Source: UBA1275 sp002323515 | GTDB taxonomy: Bacteria > Bacteroidota > Rhodothermia > Balneolales > Balneolaceae | NCBI GenBank assembly: GCA_964007875.1 | Contig: CAXGAH010000004.1 | Coordinates: 89,952 to 153,951, forward strand | DNA length: 64,000 bases | Direction: 5' to 3' | Made by a program: the position numbers and the translations under genes | In this document: positions 1 to 9,094 of the stretch, in pieces | Layout: every line of letters starts with the position of its first letter | Position numbering within the stretch: the first letter of the stretch is position 1 | Notes under the pieces: model-generated | What the model was told of the DNA's origin: nothing | What the model saw: only the letters and a program-made list of their open reading frames with translations | Database searches by the model: none

Positions 1-294
1 ATTAGCGAGGAATTATGGGCGAGATTAGGGCATCAAGAAAGTTTAGCTTACCAAGAGTGGCCAGCCTTCGATGAACAGTGGTTGGTAGACGACGAAATTA
101 TGTATCCCATCCAAATAAATGGTAAAGTACGCGCCGATTTGTACATTCCAGCGGAATTAGCTATGGATAAAGAGTATGTACTTGAACAAGCCAAAGCACT
201 TGAAAAAATTCAGGGCTATTTAGAAGGGAGCTGCTTGGTCAAAGAAATATTTGTACCTAAACGGATCGTAAATTTGGTTATCGCTCCTCAATAG
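1..294 (+). CDS. leuS: Leucyl-tRNA synthetase, C-terminal fragment (cut by window edge)
   Basis: The reading frame is open from base 1 to the TAG at 292-294, so only the last 97 residues are present and the start lies upstream of the window. The motif YPIQINGKVRADLYIP followed by KEIFVPKRIVNLVIAPQ matches the end of bacterial LeuRS (typically VQVNGKVRGK... and KxIxVPGKLVNIVV). This is the C-terminal domain that contacts the tRNA corner. The enzyme charges tRNA-Leu with leucine in the cytoplasm. Its 3' end overlaps the oppositely oriented citrate synthase gene by 17 bp. Confidence 0.9.
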   Translation: MSEELWARLGHQESLAYQEWPAFDEQWLVDDEIMYPIQINGKVRADLYIPAELAMDKEYVLEQAKALEKIQGYLEGSCLVKEIFVPKRIVNLVIAPQ

Positions 295-1438
295 GAGTAT
301 AAGCCATATTTTTTTCACCAACATAAAGTGCTCTTGGGCGTACTAGTCTGTTATGCTCCATTTGCTCCATATAGTGACCTGCCCACCCTGCAATACGGCT
401 CATGGTAAATATACAAGTGTATAAATCTGGCTGAATTCCCATTGAAAAATAGACGGTAGCTGAAAAGAAATCGACATTTGGGTCAATATTTTTTTCACTT
501 TTCATCGTATTCAACATATCCATAGACCAACGGTATAACTCTTCATGCCCAGTTTCTTCACTTAGTGATTGAGCCATTTTCTGAAGGTGACGAGCTCTTG
601 GGTCAAAAGTTTTATAAACACGGTGGCCAAATCCCATAATCTTTTCTTTTTTGGCCAATTTATCTTTCGTAAATGCAACTGCGTCGGCGTCTTTGCCTTG
701 TTCTTCTAATTCCATTAGCATTTGCATTACAGCGGTATTCGCTCCACCATGAAGAGGACCTTTTAAGGTTCCGATAGCAGCAGTAATCGCAGAATATAAA
801 TCTGATAGTGTCCCACCAACTGTTCTACATGTGAAGGTAGACGCGTTCATGCCATGCTCTGCATGGAGAATTAAACATAAATCCAAGGTCTTCTCAGCTT
901 GTATTCCAGGCTCTTCACCATTGAGCATGTACAGAAAATTAAAAGCGGTAGAACCAGTAGTTTTTGGTTGGACAATTTCTTTGCCACTTCTTAGTCGTGA
1001 AAAAGCAGCGATGATAGTAGGTAATTTCGCTGTTATATTGATGGCTTTTTCGTAATAAGAATCGTCGGGTAGATGGATATCGGTTTCTGATAGCATAGAA
1101 GTAGCTGTTCGTAAAACCGACATTGGTTTGGATTCCTTATTAACACTGAGTAGATAATCCACAACAACTTTTGGAATATCTCTTCGGGCTTGAAGTTTAT
1201 GCGTTAAATCATTCAGCTCGTTTTGCATAGGTAAACGATCATTCCACAACAAAAAACAAACTTCCTCAAAGGTACTTTTTTCAGCAAGTACATCTATATT
1301 GTATCCAGTATAAATGAGCTCACCATTTTGCCCATCAATGGAGCTTTTGGTGGTGGAAAAAGCAACTACGCCATCCAAACCTTTATTGATATATGGGTAA
1401 AGTGTTTCGTCAAAACCGGTATGTAAATCGTTTGCCAT
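278..1438 (-). CDS. gltA: Citrate synthase
   Basis: This 386-residue protein condenses oxaloacetate and acetyl-CoA to citrate, the entry step of the TCA cycle. The length and the start (TSSxDGxxGxLxYxGYxI-type region near residues 30-50) fit the shorter dimeric citrate synthases rather than the longer hexameric Gram-negative type. The catalytic signature is visible: His in HAEHGMNAS, GPLHGGAN, His in GFGHRVYKTFDPRARHL, and Asp in NVDFFSATVYFSMG. The ATG at 1438 is the only sensible start. The gene stands alone, convergent with leuS with overlapping 3' ends, and 164 bp of noncoding DNA separate it from mazG upstream. Confidence 0.95.
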   Translation of the reverse strand: MANDLHTGFDETLYPYINKGLDGVVAFSTTKSSIDGQNGELIYTGYNIDVLAEKSTFEEVCFLLWNDRLPMQNELNDLTHKLQARRDIPKVVVDYLLSVNKESKPMSVLRTATSMLSETDIHLPDDSYYEKAINITAKLPTIIAAFSRLRSGKEIVQPKTTGSTAFNFLYMLNGEEPGIQAEKTLDLCLILHAEHGMNASTFTCRTVGGTLSDLYSAITAAIGTLKGPLHGGANTAVMQMLMELEEQGKDADAVAFTKDKLAKKEKIMGFGHRVYKTFDPRARHLQKMAQSLSEETGHEELYRWSMDMLNTMKSEKNIDPNVDFFSATVYFSMGIQPDLYTCIFTMSRIAGWAGHYMEQMEHNRLVRPRALYVGEKNMAYTPIEER

Positions 1439-1602
1439 GGAGTTCCGAAGTTTAGTTAGATGTTCAAGTTACTCTTGCCTTTTCGGTACCTTTCAGTGCG
1501 AGTGTGCGTGAGGGCTCTCTGCATTTGTGTAATAAAACAGGATGTTACGTTTCTTCAAGAGTGAACTATAAGTTAATGAAACCCAGACAATAAATTAAGT
1601 GC

Positions 1603-2367
1603 TTAAAGCCCTTTTTTTGCAGCTTCCCAATGCCTATCCATTTCTTCTAAACTAAGGTCATTTAAGGGACGATTTTCTTTTTCAGCTTGCTGTTCTATGT
1701 ACCGGAAACGCCGCTCAAATTTTGTATTAGTCAGGCGCAAACTATCTTCGGCATGTAAATCAAAAAAGCGTCCCATATTCACCATAGAGAAGAGTAAATC
1801 ACCAAATTCTTCGGTTCGATCTTTGGCTGAACCTGATGCTAGGGTTTCTTTGAATTCTAGGGTTTCCTCTTCGACTTTCTCCCATGCTTGTTCCCACTCA
1901 GGCCAATCAAAACCCACATTGGCTGCTTTTTCCTGCATTCTTTGTGCTCTTATGAGTGCAGGCATAGGTTTAGGTAGTCCGTCTAAGGTCGACTTTTTAC
2001 CTTCTTTCTTTTTAATTATCTCCCAATTCTCAGAGACCTCTTCTTCACTATGTATCACTCTGTCGCCAAATACATGTGGGTGTCGCCTGATCAGTTTCTC
2101 CATTAGTGTCTCAATTACATCTTCTATAGAAAAGCGGGTACTTTCCGATGCCATTACACTATGGAAAACAATATGGAGGAGGAGGTCACCCAGTTCTTTT
2201 TTGAACTCTTCAAAATCGTCATTTTCTAAGGCTTCCAGTGCCTCATATACTTCTTCGACTAAGTTATCTTTTATGGATTCATGGGTTTGTTTTCGATCCC
2301 AAGGGCATTCTTTGCGTAGGATTTTAACAAGTTGAACTAGGTCTTCGAATGTTCTTGAGGCTTGCAT
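1603..2367 (-). CDS. mazG: Nucleoside triphosphate pyrophosphohydrolase MazG
   Basis: The 254-residue protein is a house-cleaning all-alpha NTP pyrophosphatase that hydrolyses (d)NTPs to NMP and pyrophosphate. It has two MazG repeats. The first carries the metal-binding EExxE motif at residues 38-42 (LVEEVYEALEA) followed by KKELGDLLLH. The second lies around residues 155-215 with EFGDLLFSMVNMGRF. CPWDRKQTHESI near residue 21 is the standard MazG N-terminal signature. It is the last gene of the maf-TPR-secreted protein-mazG operon: its ATG overlaps the preceding stop by one base (TAATG), implying translational coupling. The length is usual for the family. Confidence 0.93.
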   Translation of the reverse strand: MQASRTFEDLVQLVKILRKECPWDRKQTHESIKDNLVEEVYEALEALENDDFEEFKKELGDLLLHIVFHSVMASESTRFSIEDVIETLMEKLIRRHPHVFGDRVIHSEEEVSENWEIIKKKEGKKSTLDGLPKPMPALIRAQRMQEKAANVGFDWPEWEQAWEKVEEETLEFKETLASGSAKDRTEEFGDLLFSMVNMGRFFDLHAEDSLRLTNTKFERRFRYIEQQAEKENRPLNDLSLEEMDRHWEAAKKGL

Positions 2368-3692
2368 TAGGTTTTTTGTTTTTTCTTTTTAGCTGCTGGG
2401 AATAAAATATTATTCAAAATGAGACGATAACCAGGACTGTTTGGGTGTAAGGCCAAATCGGTTGGTGGATCGTTGACTCGGTGGGTATAATCTTCAGGGT
2501 CGTGTCCTGCGTAAAAAGTATAGGTTCCCTGCCCAAAGGTGCCATGTATATATTTGGCTTGTTCCCGTCCAGGACTTTCACCAAGCACGACCACCGAAGA
2601 TTTGATTTTATCAGAGCGGAAGGCTGTTGTTTGACCATAAAATCCACGAACACTACTCACATGATTTTGGGTAAGCATGGTAGGTACAGGATCCCATTTA
2701 GCAGAAAACTCAAAAAGAGTGAAAAAATCCAGACTTTGATCGATCTCATTGATAGCAACTGGTACATCAATGTCCGCGTGTTCGTATTCCGCTGGATTTA
2801 GGCTGATAGTGAAATTTTCGAAAGCTAATGTTGCGCTATAGTCCAATGACTCTTGGGTATTAGGATCAACTGGGTCACCATCAAAGGGGGTAGGAGCGAT
2901 GTCGATACCCTCAGCCGCAAGAGCCACATCAAAAGTATCGGTACCAGAGCACATCGCAAATAGAAAACCACCCTTGCCTACATACTCTTTGATGGTTTTG
3001 GCAACGGCTAATTTCTGATCACTGACCTTGTTAAAACCCAATTCAGTTGCCATTGCTTCCATTTGTTTTACCTGAGTGATATACCATGGATTATTTCGAT
3101 AGCTAGCCCAGAATTTCCCATATTGCCCTGTAAAATCTTCATGATGTAAATGCAGCCAATCATAATTTTGCAGGCCACCTTGAAGCACTTCAACATCCCA
3201 AATTTTATCATAGTCAATTTCCGCATAGCTTAGCGCTAGGGTGACCGCATCATCCCAGGGTAGTGCCTGATCGGGTGTATAAACAGCGACTCGAGGGGCT
3301 TTTTCTAAGTTGACAATCGATGTGTTTGAACCCGGCGATTCAACTTCCTGAGTTATTCGAGTAGCCTGAAAGCTACTAATTACTTCGATGGTTATATTTT
3401 TTAGGCGTGCTTCTATAACTAGCTCTGCATTTTCATCGGTCATGAATGAACCGCCGCGATAATTTAATAGCCAGGTAGCCTTTCCACCCTCGGTCAAATG
3501 GTTAAAGATGAGTCCGTACGCCTTGAGATGATTAGCCTGACTTTCATCCATAGGGATGAATAATTGTTGGGCGCTAAGAGGTCTAATGAAGCCATTCACA
3601 AGAAACAAACCAAAGAGGCCAAACTGGCCTAAGTTCCAGCATAGATTCCGAAGGTAAAGGTGAGGGCGAGAGAAATAATTCACACAGCTCAT
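2367..3692 (-). CDS. Secreted glutamine-amidotransferase-like protein (family often mislabelled 'asparagine synthetase B')
   Basis: The 441-residue protein has a hydrophobic segment at about residues 18-40 (GQFGLFGLFLVNGFIRPLSAQ), likely a signal peptide cleaved after SAQ. The mature protein opens with LFIPMDESQANHLKAYGL. It continues with NYRGGSF, EKAPRVAVYTPDQALPWDDAV, YDWLHLHHEDFTGQYGKF and a turn with a small nucleophile-like motif, GGFLFAMCSGTDTFD. I recall this as a Bacteroidota family that databases call asparagine synthetase B, but no PurF- or AsnB-type glutaminase/ATP-pyrophosphatase signature is visible. The AMCSGTD elbow resembles class I amidotransferase or ThuA folds, so the function is unknown and probably periplasmic. 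Its ATG overlaps the stop of the TPR gene (ATGA) and its stop overlaps mazG. Confidence 0.8.
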   Translation of the reverse strand: MSCVNYFSRPHLYLRNLCWNLGQFGLFGLFLVNGFIRPLSAQQLFIPMDESQANHLKAYGLIFNHLTEGGKATWLLNYRGGSFMTDENAELVIEARLKNITIEVISSFQATRITQEVESPGSNTSIVNLEKAPRVAVYTPDQALPWDDAVTLALSYAEIDYDKIWDVEVLQGGLQNYDWLHLHHEDFTGQYGKFWASYRNNPWYITQVKQMEAMATELGFNKVSDQKLAVAKTIKEYVGKGGFLFAMCSGTDTFDVALAAEGIDIAPTPFDGDPVDPNTQESLDYSATLAFENFTISLNPAEYEHADIDVPVAINEIDQSLDFFTLFEFSAKWDPVPTMLTQNHVSSVRGFYGQTTAFRSDKIKSSVVVLGESPGREQAKYIHGTFGQGTYTFYAGHDPEDYTHRVNDPPTDLALHPNSPGYRLILNNILFPAAKKKKQKT

Positions 3693-5614
3693 GAGGGTAT
3701 ATTTAAATCGTTTAATGCTTTTCGTGCAAGTGGACTAAAAAAACCATTTGGAAAAGATAAAATCAACTCTTCATAGTACGAATATAAGGTATCTGAACTC
3801 ACTGAGGACGAATCTTGTGTGTTTAAATGGAGTGCCGCCTGTGCTCTCAGCCACATTAGTTGTTCTCTGAGTGGGGTATTTTTTTGATCAACTAAGTATT
3901 TGTCCAAGGAGGTAACGTATTCTTCTAAATCAGCCCCTAAAGAATAAAGCACAACGAAAGAATAGCCAGAAAAAGGATTGTTTTGGTTACGGGTTACTTC
4001 CCAGAGCATGGCTTCAGTCTTAGTATTATTCCCTTTGAGCTCTTCAAGCATCGCCCTTGGGAAGGCAATATTTACTTGAGCGGCAGAATCCATGGCATTG
4101 ATGGCTTGTAGCCAAAGGCGTAATTCCAATGCATTATTAGCATAATACGAGGTATACTGACGACCTAAACTTTTGAGTTGGATGGCTGAAAATTCATAAT
4201 CACCCGAATAAAAATCGGATAAAGCTAGGAAGTATCGAGTCTTTTCGGCCATTTCACCTGCTTTAGCAGACCTATTTGATCGAGTGAGTAATAATCTAGC
4301 TTCTGTAAACGACTCGTTTGCCATGGCAAGGCGGCCTTTTAAGTAGTTCAGTTCTTCAGAAAAATCGCCAGGTTGGAGTTGAAGACGTTGTATAATCTGC
4401 TGTGCCTCATCTAAATCTTTTTCATAATCTAAGTAAAGCTCAGCTAAGCGAAGATGCACATTGGCACTATTTTGATAATTGGGGGCCTCCGATAGTAATG
4501 TGCTGAGAAGTTGTTTTGCCTGTTCAGTGTAGTATGATCGTTGTGATACGGGAATTAGGTCATAATCTTCAAGATATTTAGCCCATGACAGCCAAACTTC
4601 CGCCTGCTTATCTAGCGCTTGCCACTTTATTTCATTATGTCCTATATCTGAATAATATCGAAAAGACGTAAGTGCTTTTTCGTATTCTCTATTTTGGAGT
4701 AGTTGATTCCCAACGCTGTAAAGTGAATAGGTTAAAGCGGGGGTGTTTTCCTCATATCTGAGTGCTGTGTTAAATGCTCGTTCGAACAGATTGGTTTCCA
4801 TGAGTAGCCAAATTTGTAACTCATAGAAGGTGCCATAAAGCACATCATTAGGTTCCAATACCATTAGAAAGTCTTCTAATTCTATAATGCTAATATCATA
4901 TAACAATGGATCATTATATCGAAACAGTATACGTTGGAAACCGGAAGCTTGATTGGGAGAATTTTGTATGAGGGTAAGCCAACTTCTAACAGCCTCATCA
5001 TAGTTACCAGCCTGCATATGCACCATAGGAATTTCTGAGATGAACAGCATGGGATTCTTGAAATTTTGCTGTGCCTTTTGATATACTATTAGAGCTTGAT
5101 CAAAGGCTTTGCGATCGGCCATGGTTCTGGCCGTGTTTATGTAGAGTTGCAACATCTGAGGATGCGCTTCAAGATTGTCGTTCCAAAGAGTGAATGCACG
5201 CTCCTTATTTCCCATAAAAAACTCAATTTCACCTTCAATTACCCCTGTTAAAGCATTGTTGCTTCCATTTTCTTTGTATTTTTTGACTCGTTCTAAAGCA
5301 ACTTTGTACTGTTTAAGTTCAATCTCACATTCTACCAACCGGTCAAAATAAATAAAGGTGTTCGGTTCACTACGGTTTAGTCTCTCTAAAATAGGTAAGG
5401 CATCATCATAGCGCTGTTGCTGCATGAGTCTTAGTGCAATTTCTAAACGACCTCTGTCCCCAGCATTCTGACTTTGAGCCATAGCAGGAGTTACAGCCAA
5501 AAGTACAAACACCGCTTGCATACCAACAATAAATAAAGAAGTGAAGTGGGATGAAGACGGTGGAGTACGGTGTTTTATTTGTTTGAGCATGAGTTGAATA
5601 AAATAAAACTTCAT
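3689..5614 (-). CDS. Exported TPR-repeat protein
   Basis: This 641-residue protein has an N-terminal hydrophobic stretch (about residues 25-46, ending in TPAMAQ) that reads as a long-n-region signal peptide with cleavage after MAQ. The rest is alpha-helical tetratricopeptide repeats, for example ALRLMQQQRYDDALPILERL, ALIVYQKAQQNFKNPMLF, NYDEAVRSWLTLIQNSPNQ and REYEKALTSFRYYSDIGHN. It probably scaffolds protein-protein contacts in the periplasm, and no catalytic motif is seen. It lies 72 bp downstream of maf and its stop overlaps the start of the next gene (ATGA). Internal ATGs at residues 9 and 32 are possible alternative starts; the residue-9 start would give a shorter n-region. Confidence 0.8.
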   Translation of the reverse strand: MKFYFIQLMLKQIKHRTPPSSSHFTSLFIVGMQAVFVLLAVTPAMAQSQNAGDRGRLEIALRLMQQQRYDDALPILERLNRSEPNTFIYFDRLVECEIELKQYKVALERVKKYKENGSNNALTGVIEGEIEFFMGNKERAFTLWNDNLEAHPQMLQLYINTARTMADRKAFDQALIVYQKAQQNFKNPMLFISEIPMVHMQAGNYDEAVRSWLTLIQNSPNQASGFQRILFRYNDPLLYDISIIELEDFLMVLEPNDVLYGTFYELQIWLLMETNLFERAFNTALRYEENTPALTYSLYSVGNQLLQNREYEKALTSFRYYSDIGHNEIKWQALDKQAEVWLSWAKYLEDYDLIPVSQRSYYTEQAKQLLSTLLSEAPNYQNSANVHLRLAELYLDYEKDLDEAQQIIQRLQLQPGDFSEELNYLKGRLAMANESFTEARLLLTRSNRSAKAGEMAEKTRYFLALSDFYSGDYEFSAIQLKSLGRQYTSYYANNALELRLWLQAINAMDSAAQVNIAFPRAMLEELKGNNTKTEAMLWEVTRNQNNPFSGYSFVVLYSLGADLEEYVTSLDKYLVDQKNTPLREQLMWLRAQAALHLNTQDSSSVSSDTLYSYYEELILSFPNGFFSPLARKALNDLNIPS

Positions 5615-5686
5615 TGAGTGTACAACCGATCATTAGTTTGAGTTTGCGCCAGTTATAGCAAATAGTTTAACAGTGAGTTTTAGAAA

Positions 5687-6298
5687 TTAGAGAGTACTTA
5701 ACTGCAAGTCTAACTTATAACGCTCTTTTAACGAACTAAGTTCAAGATAACATCGGCTAAGTGGAAGACCAACCACATTATAATAGTCACCCTCAATTTT
5801 TTTCACAAAGATAGCCCCCCAATCATCTTGAATTCCATAAGCCCCTGCTTTATCCATTGGGCTGCCAGATGCGATATATTTCTGAATGGGGTAGGTGCTT
5901 AGTGCTTGAAACCACACTTTGGTTTGCTCGTGAAAAAGTATGGGCTCTTGAAAGTTTCCTTCCCTGTCTATATACTGAAGGCAAACACCGGTGTACACTA
6001 GATGCTGAGTACCACTCAATCGGGCTAACATTTGGGCTGCTTCTTGTTCACTAGTAGGTTTACCAAGAATATCGTTGTCATGAACTACAATGGTGTCTGC
6101 TCCAATCACCACCGCATTCGAGTAATTAATCGCGATATCCTTGGCTTTTGCAAGACTTAATTCTCTTACTAAAGTCAAAGGGTTACTGGTTGATGTGTAC
6201 TCATCAACCCTGCTTGGTTGAATTTCGAAGGGTATTCCTAGCTGTCGTAGTAGTGCTTTTCTGCGGGGGCTTTGTGAGGCCAATATAAGTTGGGTCAT
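5687..6298 (-). CDS. maf: Maf-like nucleotide pyrophosphatase
   Basis: The 203-residue cytoplasmic protein belongs to the Maf/HAM1-like nucleotide pyrophosphatases (YhdE/YceF type), which hydrolyse non-canonical or dTTP/UTP nucleotides. The diagnostic N-terminus LILASQSPRRKALLRQLGI contains the SxRR phosphate-binding motif. VVIGADTIVVHDNDILGKP and GAYGIQDDWGAIFVKKIEGDYYNVVGLPL are the other family signatures. It is the first gene of a four-gene minus-strand operon ending in mazG, so two unrelated NTP-cleansing enzymes share one transcript. The promoter probably lies in the 166-bp gap shared with the divergent DUF3098 gene. Confidence 0.93.
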   Translation of the reverse strand: MTQLILASQSPRRKALLRQLGIPFEIQPSRVDEYTSTSNPLTLVRELSLAKAKDIAINYSNAVVIGADTIVVHDNDILGKPTSEQEAAQMLARLSGTQHLVYTGVCLQYIDREGNFQEPILFHEQTKVWFQALSTYPIQKYIASGSPMDKAGAYGIQDDWGAIFVKKIEGDYYNVVGLPLSRCYLELSSLKERYKLDLQLSTL

Positions 6299-6464
6299 TT
6301 CTTTTATCTAGCTTTTGTCCTTATACCTAATAATAGCTAATTTGCAACGGTCAAGAAATTAGCATTTGTAAAGATATGTGAGTAAAAAGTGAGTAAAATA
6401 TAGTAAAGCAATGCAATCCTCGGAATAGGATGCTTTTCGAAACACTTTTTACGACGCTAGATCA

Positions 6465-6746
6465 ATGAACCAGATAACAAAACTTACTTCACCGAAAGCA
6501 ATGGCAAAACAAAATTTAAAAAAATCGAACACATCGATGTTCTTTTCTGCATTCAATTATAAGTTATTAGGAATTGCAGTGTTATTGATTGTCGGCGGTT
6601 TTGCCGCTATGTATTTAGAAAACGAAGTTCATGGTTATGTTTCTTTGTATGTCTCACCTGTCGTGGTAATGGCCGGTTACGTATTGGTCATATTTGCTAT
6701 CATGAAGCATGACCGCCAAGAGTCCGAAGAAGAATCAATAGACTAG
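6465..6746 (+). CDS. Small two-helix membrane protein (DUF3098-like)
   Basis: The 93-residue protein has two hydrophobic helices, at about residues 32-51 (YKLLGIAVLLIVGGFAAMYL) and 61-79 (VSPVVVMAGYVLVIFAIM), with a charged acidic tail. The phrase SPVVVMAGYVLVIFAIM closely resembles the end of DUF3098 proteins, which in Bacteroidota often lie near cell-envelope genes. Function is unknown. It starts at ATG 6465. An in-frame ATG at residue 13 (MAKQNLKK...) is a reasonable alternative start. Confidence 0.65.
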   Translation: MNQITKLTSPKAMAKQNLKKSNTSMFFSAFNYKLLGIAVLLIVGGFAAMYLENEVHGYVSLYVSPVVVMAGYVLVIFAIMKHDRQESEEESID

Positions 6747-6886
6747 TTTGGGTTTAGCTAAGTCATTAGTCATTTCTAAATCTTTAGCTATTATGCTGGA
6801 CTAGAGCTTGGATAACAGTAGAAAGTTAAGGTGAATTGATAAAACGCAGAACATTAATTTATGTATTTTGAAGTAGAGAAACATCT

Positions 6887-7714
6887 GTGATTGATAGAAT
6901 AACCAACATTTTCCTGCTTTTTTTACTCATTTTGGGCTTTGTTGCAGTAGCAGAAGCAGAAGTTCAGCAAAGAATTCTGTGGGCGGTTGTAGCGGGTGGA
7001 GTATTTGGGGCACTCTCATTTTTCTTGAATTGGCTCACTCTTGATGGTTCTACTTCTGCTTGGTTACTTGGTGTAATCACTTTTGGTATCGCTGGAATTG
7101 AGGGGGCTGCGATACTGATATTTTTTTTCATAAGTAGTTCATTATTGTCGAAAAACAGTCGAAGTTTGGACGATGTAAGGGAACTTAAATTTCGTAGAAC
7201 ATGCGCTCAGGTTTGGGCCAATGGATTTTGGTTTGGATTTTTTATCCTACTTGGGTTACTCGTAGATCTTGAACTCTTTAAGGTAGCTGCATATTCAAGT
7301 ATAGCCTTTGCAACTTCAGATACATGGGCTTCTGAAATTGGTGGCAATCGTATTAAAGGTACGACCTGGTCCATCAATGGGTTCCAAAAAGTGCCACCAG
7401 GAACCGATGGAGCTATAAGCTTCGCGGGTACTTTTGCTGCAGTAGGAGGCTCTCTTAGTATTGGCGTGCTCGTTGGTATGTTGCTGCCAACCAACTCACT
7501 GGTCATGGGTATATTGGTGGCTAGCACTGGATTGGTAGCCACATTCATGGATTCTTGGTTAGGAGCTCATTTCCAAGGTCAATACCTAGTCAATTCAACA
7601 AACCGGTTTTTTTCTTCTCAATTTTTGTATGTTGGCAACAATACAGTTAATTGGTTGTCCGCTGGACTGGCGAGTCTGTTAACCATCCTTATTTATTTAA
7701 TTATTCAGCAGTGA
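6887..7714 (+). CDS. DUF92 family integral membrane protein
   Basis: The 275-residue polytopic membrane protein has about six hydrophobic segments. Family-specific motifs are FATSDTWASEIGG, VPPGTDGAISFAGTFAAVGG and LVATFMDSWLGAHFQGQY. These match DUF92 (TMEM19-like), a family with homologues in plants, archaea and bacteria, whose plant member (VTE6) acts as a phytyl-phosphate kinase. The bacterial role is not settled. Translation starts at GTG 6887. Its stop overlaps a possible GTG start of the downstream symporter gene (GTGA at 7711-7714), suggesting co-transcription. Confidence 0.82.
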   Translation: MIDRITNIFLLFLLILGFVAVAEAEVQQRILWAVVAGGVFGALSFFLNWLTLDGSTSAWLLGVITFGIAGIEGAAILIFFFISSSLLSKNSRSLDDVRELKFRRTCAQVWANGFWFGFFILLGLLVDLELFKVAAYSSIAFATSDTWASEIGGNRIKGTTWSINGFQKVPPGTDGAISFAGTFAAVGGSLSIGVLVGMLLPTNSLVMGILVASTGLVATFMDSWLGAHFQGQYLVNSTNRFFSSQFLYVGNNTVNWLSAGLASLLTILIYLIIQQ

Positions 7715-7716
7715 GT

Positions 7717-9018
7717 ATGTGGTATAAAAAATTACATTGGCAAATCGTTATTGGTTTATTCTTAGGACTAACATGGGGTTTGTTGTCTAGTGTCATAGGG
7801 TGGAATGAGTTCACGACTGAATTTATCAAACCCTTCGGAACCATTTTTGTCAAGTTATTAAAACTCATTGCTGTACCCCTAGTGTTAGCATCATTGGTGG
7901 CGGGTGTAGCTAGCTTAAATGATACCACAAGGCTTTCACGTATGGGTGGGAAAACAGTTCTCATCTACATGATCACCACCTTGCTGGGCATAACTATAGG
8001 CTTGGTGACTGTAAATACCTTTCAACCTGGAAAATCTTTACCTCAGGAAACCATGGATAGTCTACAGGAGACCTATTCTAATTCACTGGAAGACCGGAGT
8101 GCTTCAGCGAATGAAGTGCTCAACCGAGGGGTTTTAGACTTCGTGGTTGATGTAGTCCCGGATAACTTTTTTGCCGCTGCCTCTGACAACTCAAGGATGC
8201 TTCAAGTTGTATTTGTTGCCATTTTACTGGGTGTTGGAATCATTCACATGGGCGGCGAAAAGGCGAAGACATTGGTCACGGTATTTGATGCATTCAATGA
8301 TGTTATTATCCTCATAGTTGAACTTATCATGAAAACGGCTCCCTTTGGCGTATTTGCGTTAATGGCGTCACTCATTATTGATTTAGCAGGGGACGATATA
8401 GGAAAAGCTCTTGAGTTACTTGGAGCTTTAGGATGGTATAGCTTAACCCTTGTATTTGCTCTATTAGTCCACGTCTTTTTGGTGTATAGTACGATGTTGA
8501 AGATTTTCAGCAAAGACATAGGTCTGTTTCAATTCTTTAAAGCGATACGTCCAGCTATGTTACTTGGTTTTAGTACTAGTTCAAGTTCAGCAACCTTACC
8601 CGTCACTATGGAGCGGGTAGAAAAAAATCTTGGAGTAGACGAAGAGGTGACAAGTTTTGTCCTACCAGTTGGAGCGACCATAAATATGGATGGTACCAGC
8701 GTGTATCAAGCGATTGCAGCGGTATTTATTGCCCAGGCCTTAGGGATGGATTTAACCATTGCGCAGCAGCTCATGATTGTTGCAACGGCTGCTGCCGCTT
8801 CTATAGGTGCCGCTGGCGTGCCTGGAGCTGGTATCGTTATGTTGGTGGTTGTACTCGAAACCATTCAGGTACCCACCGCTGGTATTGCCCTGATTTTAGG
8901 GGTAGATCGAATTTTAGATATGTGCCGAACCGTAGTGAATGTTACGGGGGATGCTGCTGTAGCCTATGTGGTAGCTTCTACCGAAGGTTTACTTAACGAA
9001 CCCAATTTCGATGACTGA
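7717..9018 (+). CDS. Dicarboxylate/amino acid:cation symporter (DAACS, GltP/DctA family)
   Basis: A membrane transporter of about 433 residues that imports glutamate, aspartate or C4-dicarboxylates with Na+ or H+. All family hallmarks are present: the serine-rich re-entrant hairpin FSTSSSSATLPVTMERV, the cation site GATINMDGTSVYQ, the second hairpin GAAGVPGAGIVML, and the substrate-binding helix LDMCRTVVNVTGDA, whose Asp/Arg/Asn/Asp pattern fits acidic substrates (Arg as in GltPh). I chose ATG 7717 (MWYKKLHWQIVIG). GTG 7711 would overlap the DUF92 stop and is also plausible. A start at 7651 would run 64 bp into the DUF92 gene and is unlikely. Confidence 0.92.
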   Translation: MWYKKLHWQIVIGLFLGLTWGLLSSVIGWNEFTTEFIKPFGTIFVKLLKLIAVPLVLASLVAGVASLNDTTRLSRMGGKTVLIYMITTLLGITIGLVTVNTFQPGKSLPQETMDSLQETYSNSLEDRSASANEVLNRGVLDFVVDVVPDNFFAAASDNSRMLQVVFVAILLGVGIIHMGGEKAKTLVTVFDAFNDVIILIVELIMKTAPFGVFALMASLIIDLAGDDIGKALELLGALGWYSLTLVFALLVHVFLVYSTMLKIFSKDIGLFQFFKAIRPAMLLGFSTSSSSATLPVTMERVEKNLGVDEEVTSFVLPVGATINMDGTSVYQAIAAVFIAQALGMDLTIAQQLMIVATAAAASIGAAGVPGAGIVMLVVVLETIQVPTAGIALILGVDRILDMCRTVVNVTGDAAVAYVVASTEGLLNEPNFDD

Positions 9019-9094
9019 TCATCGGAGGCTTAGCTGGGTTTTTAGATAGTTAACTCATAACTGTACTTTGCTTTAATCTAATCTTTACACACAC

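Noticed and set aside
1697..2335. Long open frame antisense to mazG
   Set aside because: It is a Ser/Lys-rich shadow of a real gene with no family features.
2367..3692. Naming the secreted protein asparagine synthetase B
   Set aside because: No N-terminal Cys glutaminase or ATP-pyrophosphatase motif, and a signal peptide is present.
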